Source of the DNA: Artemisia argyi
Taxonomy: Eukaryota > Streptophyta > Magnoliopsida > Asterales > Asteraceae
Direction of reading: 5' to 3'
Assembly (NCBI GenBank): GCA_030686995.1
Contig: CM060685.1
Location: 125,203,823 to 125,267,822, forward strand
DNA length: 64,000 nucleotides
Part shown: one piece after another, positions 25,251 through 35,800 of the stretch
Layout: each line of letters starts with the position of its first letter
Numbering within the stretch: the first letter of the stretch is position 1
Position numbers and translations under genes: made by a program
Notes under the pieces: model-generated
What the model saw: only the letters and a program-made list of their open reading frames with translations
Told to the model about the DNA's origin: nothing
Database searches by the model: none

Positions 25251-27016
25251 AATTCCATGCAACTTAGCTTTGCGGTAATCATCAATAAAACTCAGGGTCA
25301 GCAAATTCCAAACTTGGATGTTTATTTTCCTGACTCTATTCTCTCATGGACAAATGTATTTTGTGTTCTAGAGATATACGGAGTATATAAAGAGTTTACA
25401 CCTCAAATGTAATGTCGTGTACTAAGAAGTTTTATTTGATAAATAACGTGCAATGATAGGTGATGTGTTCTCATTGTAGGTATAGATTATATTATCAAGT
25501 TTTACATTTATATTCAGCCAACTTAACCTATAACAAACAATAACGGGCAATGTACCCGATCAATGTAGCCTAGTTGGTAAGTAGAGAGCCGATTACTAAG
25601 AGTGGAACGTTAATACCTAAGTATCTATCAGTATTTTAATCCTAATATTAGTTCTAGTTAAACCTAATCTAACGCAAGGGAGTTTTCAGCCTGTGAGACT
25701 GGCACAATGTGTAGATCAAGTAAACAATAAATAAAGTGAAGAGGCAATTGACATACACGTACACAGATACAAAACAGATACAGATAAGAGGCCTGGTCGA
25801 TAGTAAGGAAGACTTGTCACCCGTTTAAATGCTTAGCTGTATAGGATGAGTACTAAAATCTATTCTATCTCAGTGGAGTCTTAGTATATGTGTGCATTCA
25901 CTTAATGATTACTAGGCTATATTATTTATCCCTTTTACATGCTTACATTAACTATGCAAATGATGTTAATGAAGTAATTGTGCGAGCCTGCGTCGACAAG
26001 GCATGATAAACTTAATATGTAATCAAAGCATATGCATAAGAAACCAATAAAACATCAAATACTCTGTATAAAAGCTGAAAACAATTAAGTCTGATCAAAT
26101 AGTGAAAAAGACGCTAACTCAACGATTAACAGATTGCTAATACAAGTAAACGAATCTTCCTATGAATTAAAGTACTAGCAGGACCTTCTTACTGCTCTGA
26201 ATTCGTCCTTTAGGTTGTGTCTTGTGCTGCCAATTCGTCCTCTTTTGTGGTGTGTTCACCCCCTCTAATTTGGTTGTCAAATGGGGTATTTATACATTCT
26301 GGAAACAGAAACGATACGGCGTCTATTAAGTTGATACACAATATATATGTAACTTCGCGTGAGGTCCAAGATTACTATATTCTGGAATATTACACCGTCC
26401 TAGGATATGACGTATCTTTAATCTTCATACAGCGCATGTTCTTCAATATCTTGGATTCATCTGGTGAAGTCTTGAGATTGATACGACGCATGAGATGTCA
26501 TGCGGTGTATCTGGAGTAGGATGAGTCAGATATTCATATGTTGACCAAGGTTTCATATATGGCACATGGGAAATCCACGCGGCGTATGCTTCAAAGTCAG
26601 GCAATGATCTTGATATTTGTCTAAGTCTTTATGTACGGCGTATCTATCTAAAATGATACGGCGTATCTTCGTTCAGTTCATTAGACTTTTTCAACTTGAT
26701 CCATTTTGCTTCAATTTACGTTCAAAATAGTTAACTTTCACAAAATGCTGGTTTATAACTGAGAATTACAAAAGTAAATGATTAAGTATCAATTTTCATA
26801 TAAAATAATATAAAACAAGCTATAAACATAAGATAAATGATACCAATAAAATGTATTTATTTGATATCATCAATAGGTAATTCAAAAATCATGTTTGACC
26901 AATCTTTTTATTTTTATTTTTTGTCGACTTGTAGTATCATTCAATTTATTTTTAATGTCATTGAAGAGCCATTCAATTTTAAAGGATATAATGTGTTTGA
27001 GACGGATGGGGATCCT
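25251..27016. other. Gene-free stretch, probably retroelement-derived
   Basis: Several short motifs recur, for example GGCGTAT near 26578, 26637 and 26661 and ATACGGCGT near 26312. No protein homology was recognised. The 100-codon frame at 26217-26519 has no identifiable domain and I do not call it a gene. Confidence 0.4.
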
Positions 27017-27190
27017 CTAAAGTTGTATAGGCCAACTTTAGTAAAGTAGTGAGATTGTTAGTCATTGGATTTGATCTAATAGCTAAAAAAAAAAAAAAAA
27101 AAAAAAAAAAACCTAATTTTGATTTGAGCTATTAGATCAAATCAAATGGCTCAGAAGCTCACAACTTTACTAAAGTTGTGTTTACAACTA
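27017..27190. mobile_element. Hairpin element with an A-run in the loop
   Basis: The left arm contains CCAACTTTAGTAAAGTAGTGA and GGATTTGATCTAATAGCT. The right arm carries AGCTATTAGATCAAATC and CAACTTTACTAAAGTTG. About 26 A separate the arms. It looks like a small MITE with a homopolymer at its turn. Confidence 0.65.
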
Positions 27191-27904
27191 TTCCTCCTCC
27201 GTTTGAAACATAATTTGCACATTAATTTTTGATTGATAACTTACACATTAAAATGGCTGTATTATAGTCATATCCAATTTTACCTATTTGTACACTGATA
27301 TGTGCAAATAAAAAGATAATTATATTTTTTCTTTTTATCTAAAAGGGTGTTTGATTTTAGGGTATAGGAATAAAAATATTAGTTTCATTTACAATGAAAT
27401 TGTTTAGTTAGTACTATTAGTTTGTCCGGAATTGTGTGTTTCGAGGCTTGGTGCGAAGTTATATTCATCTGTGAGGTCAAGGTTTGTGTTGTTGATCCGT
27501 ATCATGCTTTTTGTCATGTGTTTGGTCTTAAGTGTCGTTGCACTTTGATGGGTTTGATACGTAGAAGTTATATCTTAGTAAGTCTGATATCCACTTTGTG
27601 ATATCCCTTGTAGGTCGTAAGGTTAATTATCTGTGTAGTGAGCTTACATTTAGTTTGGTTGATTTATTATGTTTGTGTCGTTTAACTTTAGTATCTTGCT
27701 AGTATATTAATTTAGAGTAAATTACTTAAATGAACCATTTATAGAACTATTTTACAGATATAAACCTCGCACATAAAATTATCGAAAATGAACTTGTTAG
27801 ATATTATCTGTTAGATCTAATACTAAATTAGTTTCTAACCGTTAGATCTAGTGACGTGTATAAAAGGAATACCGGGCGAAAAGATGCGCGTGGATATATA
27901 TCAT
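27191..27904. other. Gene-free stretch
   Basis: AT-rich sequence without recognisable exon, repeat boundary or RNA. Confidence 0.4.
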
Positions 27905-28290
27905 TCAGAAAATGCTGGGCGAGGTGAGGTTTATGTGAGGCCTAGGCGAGGTGTAGGCGAGGTGAGGGGCGAGTGAAAATTGTCTTGGGCGAGGATCTAC
28001 ACGAGAGGGGTTAATTCGAGTAGTGGGGAGTATCTGGGTGTGGATATGGGCGAGGTTCTACACGAGGTTGTGATGTGGGCGTGGATCTGGGCGAGGTTCT
28101 GCGCGAGGTTGTGGGGAGTATTTGGCGTGGATGTATGTATAATTTGGGCGAGGTGGGAGGATCTAGGTGAGGTGGGACTGATATCTAAGCGAGGTGGGAG
28201 GATCTAGGCGAGGTGGGAGAGGTTCTAAGCGAGGTTCTGAGCGAGGATGAGTATGAGTGAGGTGACAAATATAAAAGTTGACAAGCGAGG
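27905..28290 (+). repeat. GGGCGAGGT minisatellite
   Basis: GGCGAGG or AGCGAGG recurs many times, mostly as degenerate units of about 20-30 bases such as GGCGAGGTGGGAGGATCTA. The + strand is strongly purine-rich. Frames through it are repeat translations, not genes. Confidence 0.85.
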
Positions 28291-29084
28291 TGAGTATTCT
28301 GGAGTTGAGGTGATCCGAAGATTTCATGAAGAGGATGATCGCGAGGTACATGCAGTTGGTCTTGCTGTTTGAATGTTTGTTAAATAAGAACGTACCTGCA
28401 ACTACGTGTGATATGTAGTTATATTTTAGCTAGATCTTATTGTGGTATCCACCTTCTCAATTCCTTCGGGTGAGCACATATACTTTGGGGTTATAGTATA
28501 CTTTGGGGTTAAAGTCACATGCATGTGGTATTTATTTATTTATTGTTTTTATTGTTTTTTATTTTAAATAAATCATGAGTGTTTTATATTTTACTAAAAC
28601 TGTCTTTTTTGGTAAAATCTGAAACAATATTACTATTTACTGGTAATAGTAAAATTTGAAATAATATTACTATTTACTGGTAATAATAATTGTTGATTTT
28701 GTTTTGGTCCAAAGATATCCTTGTTATATGCTAAGTGTTCGACTAGATTCAAACTCTACTAGAAAGCTTCAAACACTTTTTGTTACATTATTACTTTACT
28801 ACAAAAATATTCCCTCACTGCAAATATAATATGCAACTGTTTTTTGGGCCGGGCGAATCTTATTGATTTGTGTGATGATGTTGTGCGAATGTAAAGTGTA
28901 AAAGTTGATTGTGACATATATTAGTCACTTTGGTAAACAATGTAAAAAGGGTTCATTCCGGTAAAACCAATCACTATAACGTTCATTCTCGTAATTGGTT
29001 TATTAATTTATGTCGCCTTTCAAAAAAACAATACTATTAACAATGGGTATCAAACCCACAAAATAACAACATACCATACATATG
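28291..29084. other. Gene-free stretch with two short direct duplications
   Basis: ACTTTGGGGTTA occurs twice near 28480-28510, and AATATTACTATTTACTGGTAAT occurs twice near 28627-28685. Nothing else was recognised. Confidence 0.5.
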
Positions 29085-29365
29085 GCTGAATACAAAACCG
29101 AGAAAATCAAGACGAACCGGACCGACTGAAACTGAACTGACCATATTCGGTTAGGTTTCGGTTCTATATACTAATGGTTTTCGGTTTCGATTCAGTTTGG
29201 TTCGAGCCAAAACCGCGAAAAACCCACCTAAACCATATGAACCGAATCAAACCGACTGAACTGACATAATACCAAACCAAACCGAACTAAGTCACTTCGA
29301 TTCGATGTTTTTTAAAAAAATCAATTTCGGTTCGGTTCGTTTTCGTCCGACGCTCGGCCCTCATA
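29085..29365. mobile_element. Foldback element of the ACCGAA type, copy 3
   Basis: AACCGGACCGACTGAAACTG and related forms are opposed by TTCGGTTCGGTTCG near 29328. It is the same family as 11905-12300 and 18360-18925. It ends about 230 bp before the ATG of the FHA gene, within its promoter region. Confidence 0.55.
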
Positions 29366-29445
29366 CCTATAATGGATTCGTTTTTACAACAAAGAGCCCC
29401 TCAAAGAAACAAACAGTTTACAGTATGAGTTATCACTCCCCCTAA

Positions 29446-29591
29446 TTCCCAGTATCTTCTCCAGTACACTTTCACTTTACAGTTATGGCGCTAAAACCAC
29501 CCTCCCCTCCCTCCCTCACTCACTCCCTCCATAAATAAATAAATAAATTAATTAACCAGGCCTCATTTCCCCAAATCCAATCAATCAATCA
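29446..29591 (+). promoter_or_regulatory. Pyrimidine-rich leader of the FHA gene
   Basis: CCACCCTCCCCTCCCTCCC followed by an (AAAT)n stretch precedes the ATG. The CT-rich tract resembles the Y-patch/CT-rich core promoters of plant genes. No TATA box is obvious. Confidence 0.4.
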
Positions 29592-29833
29592 ATGGCTACT
29601 AATAACAACAACCAAGACAACAACAACAACCTTCAAACAACGCCTATATCAATATCATCAGCAACAAACCCTAAACCTAATAACGGAGAGCCGTTGACCA
29701 AGTCAACGAGTCCGGAGGAATTTATACTATCAGTCGCGTCGAATATCGCCAATCAAGCGTTGCAGTATTCTGATCCTGATGTTTGGGGTGTTCTTACTGC
29801 TATTAGTACTAAAGCTAGACAAAGACGTCAGGT

Positions 29834-29892
<59 letters not shown>

Positions 29893-32823
29893 TTAATTGA
29901 TTGAAATTTGTACGAATTCGGTGTCGAATTCACGTGAATTGTTTGAATTTGGTGACAATGTGATGGTTTTTGAATTTGTAGCGAATTCGGTGTCGAATTG
30001 AGTGAATTGTTTGTTTTGTGAAAATGTGATGGCTATGTGAATGTTTTTAAGTTTGTCGTAAATTTGGTGTCGGATTTGAATTTGGTGAAAATGTGACGTT
30101 TTATTTGAATTTGTAGCGAATTTGTTGTTGGATTGTGTGAAATGTTTTAATTTTGTGAGAATGTGATGGTTATGTGAATTGTTTGTTTGTTAATTTTTTG
30201 AAATTTGTTTTAATTTGATGTGGTGTGAAATTTTTTGAGTTTGTCGTAAATTTGGTGTTGAGTAGAGGTGAATTGTTTAAATTTGGGAGAATTCGGTGTT
30301 GGATTGAGTGTAATGTTGAGTTGATTGTTGCGTGAATTGTGTGAGGCGGTTGGAATTTGTGGTAAAGTGGTGTGTTGGAATGAGGTGAAATGTGTAGGTT
30401 GTGTGATGATTGAGTAAGAAGGTTGTTGAATTTGTATGAGAGTTTGGTGTCAGACTGCGGTGAATTGTTTGAATTTTGTGAGAATTGTGATAGCTATGTG
30501 CTAACAGCGTAAGAAAATTGTTAACGGCTATCACTTTTTCAAGGAATTCAAACCATTTACCCGTGTCTTATACGTAACTTTTGCAAACTCAACAACCTTC
30601 TTACTCTATTCGGGCATAAGCATCACTTTTTTACTGAGGACGATACCAAATTTGCTACTAGGCACATACATAGCTATCACATTTTCAAGAAAGTCAAACA
30701 ATTCCCTTAGTCCATAACTTTTTATACCCTTTTAGCGCATACCTATCATATTTTAGTAAATTTAAGCATTTTCCTCCGTCCAATATGTAAGTTGTTACAA
30801 TCAACAACTTTTTACCATATTCCCACATAACGATTGCATTTTCACGAAACTCATGCATGTCATTCAGTTAGATACCGTTCTCAAATACCAATTTTCACAA
30901 TTTTCTTACGCTATTAGCACACAATTATCACAATTGTCACAAAACTCAACTGTGATGGCCATGTGCTTACAGTGTAAGAAAATTGTTGAATTTGTAGCTA
31001 TACGGTATTGGACTGAGATGAATTGTTTGATTTCTTGAAAATGTGGTACTTACGTGCGTAAAGTGGAAGAAGGTTTTCATTTTGTAACAAATTGTGAAGA
31101 GATTTAGGATGTGCGAAGTAAACTTGACGCAAAAATACAAACCGCAGCTGTCTAGACAAAAATGCAGGTCGAGGTGTTTACATTTATTGCCGAATATTTA
31201 ATACGTGATTACGTTTTCATTAGCCCTAGATGTCTCAAGGATTGTGGACATATCAACTTTTACTATATATAACATGGTAGAGTTATTTTATAGAATAAGA
31301 ATATTGTTAAGTATATGACAAAATTCTGAACCGTTTCATGAATATATCTGAGACCAAAGTCAAAATACACCTCTTTTCGGGAAACAGACAAGAGGAAGTG
31401 GGGGCAGGCTACATTTTCTGTTAAATTTGTGAATATGTGATTACGTTTTATAGTCCATGAGGTTTCAGTGATGGGTAGGAGTGTTAAAGATATTTACTAA
31501 ATTTGACGTTGTTGAAAGTAATTATACGGAGTATAGCAATTGCATTTTTCAATTAATGAAATTATGCTGATAATTATATTGATAAAGCAGGGAATAAATA
31601 TGCTTCTGACTAAGGATGAACATGTCATTGGCCGAACTGTAGCTGATAGTCGGTTCCAGATTTTGTCAAATCAAATAAGTCAACAGCATTGCAGAATATA
31701 TAGGAAGAAAGTTACTACAGAAGATGAAGAGGGCCATAGATTCTTTAACTGCGGCTTTCTGAGAGATACCAGGTTGTTTACCTTTTAAGTAAATGGAATT
31801 TATCTGGTTAAATATGGGGTATCGAGTTTATTGATTATAAATTTTTCACAGCACAAATGGAACGTATCTCAACTGGGAAAAGTTAAATAAGAACAGCCCT
31901 GAGTCGAAACTACATCATGGAGATATTATATCATTCGCAGCACCTCCTCAACATGGTAAGTTTATTTTACATTTTTTTCTTTGGCTTTCTGGAAATTTGA
32001 CCTGTGATTAAAGTTATTATTTCTTCATGGTAGCAGAAGTTGCGTATGCTTTTGTGTTCCGAGAAGTTCTCAGACCTACGTCAGGAACAGATAGCAGCTC
32101 GCCACTGAAAAGAAAAGCAGGTATGTACTTGTGGGGTATACTCCATTATTGTATGAAGTCATGTTTAGTGGTTATGTGTAAACTTTCCCAAGGTGATTAG
32201 TATAACTTGAATGATTATTTGATCCTCCTATTGATACAAAATCCGTTGTGATAATGTTGATATTAATGTATAACCGATTGCTAACATGGAAAATTTTTAG
32301 AGGGGTATCTGCGACCTCATGGGGTAATTTTTTAAGTATCTTTTGATTCTATATGATATATATGCACTGCTGAACTAAATAATTTTTGCTACGCAGATGA
32401 GTTTGGCTCTGAACCCATGAGGCTGAGAGGAATTGGTATTGGTTCTTCCGAAGGTCCCATTTCTCTTGATGATTTTCGGAGCCTTCAACGGTCAAACACG
32501 GTATTCTTATTTGTAATTTTGATTCACCTCCAAATTGTGATTGATGAAATAGATCGTCTGACCGGTTTACCTTTAATCGATATGTAGGATTTAAGGAAGC
32601 AACTGGAAGATCAAGTTGCAACCATTGAACAATTACGTAATGAACACCGTACAGCCACTGAGCTACATGAAGCTGTATGTTCTGCTTACTTGTTGGGTCT
32701 AAATGTTCTTTATCCCACATAATCTACATGCATGTGTTTCCCATGGGTTGTATTTGGGTTGGGGTGTTGACTTATGTGTTATCAGGTGGGCAAAACCCGA
32801 GAGGTTATATGATTTCCATTATG

Positions 32824-32860
<37 letters not shown>

Positions 32861-35800
32861 AGACATGTCCTTCAGTGATTATCACAAGCTTCCTTGATTG
32901 GTTTCTTCTGTCGTTTTTGTAATAGGACTGTTTCACTTCTTTAATACTCAGAAATAAGTACCGAAATTGTGCATGCAGACAAACTTCATATGAAGGCTTG
33001 GCAGCCTGCCGATTTATTGCTTGTTAGGGTAGTTTAAAAGCATGAATATTGACTTATAATATCTCTATTTTTAGACAAACCAGTTTTTGTGTTACTGAAG
33101 ATCTTTGGTTGGAGTTTACTTTCTGGTTAGTTGTACATTGCTTGTCTGTGACTCTGGTCTTACTTATTGTTCACTCATAACTTATTTTGGAACCATCTTT
33201 TGATTTGTATAGAATCATTTTTACTATCCTTGAAACACGTCTCACCCGTGCTTGACTCTGCTCAAATCTCAAGTGACTCCTTTCTTGCATATATTCAGGA
33301 AAAGAAAGACTTGAAGGAGTCCATTTCACAAACCTACGTAGATGAGCTCAAGGAGATGAGTAGCTCATTAGAGGCAAAGCAGAAAGAACTAGTGGAAGTT
33401 AATAAAATATCGTCTGAACAAAAAAATGCTTTGGAGGACCTTAATGAAAGACACAATGCATTGGTGCAGAGCTGTACTGAAGCAGATGAGATAATGCGTA
33501 GGTGAGTGAAATTTTTTATTAGGTTTGAGACTGAAAACTGTCAATTGGTATCCTTTCCATGTAACATAGTGACCGAGTTAGTAACAAGGCCACACAGGGG
33601 CCAATAATCGCCAACTCGCCAAGGGTGTTCTCGCTTGTTAAAAAGTGAAGTATTGATTACCCCATATGAAAATAAAAAAGTATACCATGGATCCCTCTAA
33701 AGTTGAATCTTTTTGGCTTGTGCCATGTAAACTGCCAAGATGTATGTGCACCCACTATAATGATTTACTTGGGAGCTTTCCATGTTATAAAGGATGTTAT
33801 TTGAACCTAATATATATCTTTATCTCTTTTTGGTTTATGAATGTGAACTTAGAATCATTTACGGAATTGCATATTTCATTTATACCATTTAGAAAGGGTT
33901 TTGGAATACATTATCGATTTACCGGCCAACGCCTGTTTTAAAATAAATGCTGCAAATAGATTCCTCTTGGATAAAAAAAGGCACCTTAATAAAATGACAA
34001 GTGAGATTAGCATTTTCATGTTTTTAAAGACCCGATATCCATTCAATCTATCATTTAACTTTATCCTGATGTTGTTCGACGTCATTGGCAAATTAGCATC
34101 TAATTTATTGTTCCCTTAATTATTATTCCCTAAAATGAGGTCCTGAAGCGACTGTTATGTTTTTGATATTATGAGTTTTTATGTTGTAAAATCTACTTTA
34201 AATTTGCAAAAGCTACAAAGATTTAGTGAGCTTACTAACTTTTTATCTTTTTAGCCAGAAAGCAACCATAATTGAACTCAAGAATCTTCTAGATGAAGAG
34301 AGAGAACAGAGAAAAGAGGATCGAGAAAAGGCTGTAGCAAATTTGACAGCCTCGATACAGAGGGTTAAAACGGAAGCTCAGGAGGAACTGAAGCGGCTCT
34401 CGGATGCCTCTCTTAGGCGAGAAAATGAGCAGCAAGAAATTATTAATAAGCTTCAGGTTTGCGAATGGATCTCTTTGATGATGGTACTTCTTATTTGTGT
34501 GTTTTAATGCAACAGGGAATAATTGAAGATTAATGTTTATGTTCTCAGGAGTCGGAGAAAGAAAGATGTTTATTGGTAGAGACTTTGAGATCCAAATTGG
34601 TAAATTTGCACCACCACCATGGACTATAATGTCATTGATTTGCTAATTCTTCAACAATGTGACCTTCATCATCTTTATTTTACTCCAAACAGGAAGACAC
34701 TAGGCAGAAATTGGTTGGCTCCGATAATAAGGTCCGCCAGCTTGAATCCCAGCTTTCCCAAGAGCAACGGGTTTCTTCTGTCAGTAAAAAAGTATGAATA
34801 TATCCTGGAATTGCTTAATATAGCTTTTAAATAGGTTGCCATTTTATATTTGATTTTCTGCATATAAACTGGTTTTTAATTATTCATTCTGCGATATTTT
34901 ACTTGTAGAGGGTGCAAGAACTTGAGCATGAAACTAGCAGACTGAGAAAAGAACTTGAAAGCGAAAAGGTACATTTGTTACTCTTAACCAACTTAGTTTC
35001 CAACCTAAGTAAAGGTTATTATAACCTCCTGTAACCTTTGTTATTTTATCAATTAATACAATAAATTATTTGTTTATTACCAATGTTCATTACATTTACC
35101 AAATTTCCCTTCATATTCGCAAACTGAACTTCCACTCCTTTTATGAGCGAGAATAGAACTGATACCCCACATTTTGTAAAATTTGGAACTTTTAGCTACA
35201 TTTCTAGAGAAACTTCCAAGCAAATATTATAAAGCATTATCTGCTAATAACATGTCAGACATGTTAAAGCAAAGAGAGTAAAATAAAGGTTTTGATGGTA
35301 TCAATTATGAATACTGTAAACATCCTAGGGGCTTAATACTAATGGGCCTAATTAAACCCACTATTATTTCTAACAGTAAATTTGAACAATTTATGGGTTG
35401 TTAAATTTGTCAAAATTTTTCTTCTATATTTGTTGAAAATTAATCATTCAACTCTATCTACCCTTAATAACAATTTTCAAAGTTTTTTTTAAATGAATAG
35501 TGATTTAAGGGTAGTTATGTTATATTAGCTAATGCATTAATCTACCCTTAATATCAATTTTCAATTTTTTTTAAATGAATAGTGATTTAAGGGTAGATAT
35601 GTCACCAAAGGGCTTTGGCTCAGTTGGTACCCACCTCCAAAAAAACTCATGGGCCCACGGGAGAGATTTTGTGGATAAGAGGTCATGGGTTCGAGTTTCG
35701 GCCCGTGCTCACTCTAGTTGGTGCCCCACTGGACAAGAGAGTTGCCGGAGCTATTCCTTGTGGGGTGGACAATGGCTGGTGCCAAAAGGCACCCGGGGTC

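Noticed and set aside
26217..26519. 100-codon open frame
   Set aside because: No recognisable domain, AT-rich repetitive surroundings and no splice or promoter context.
27980..28207. Trp/Gly/Arg-rich frame in the GGCGAGG repeat
   Set aside because: Translation of a minisatellite, not a gene.
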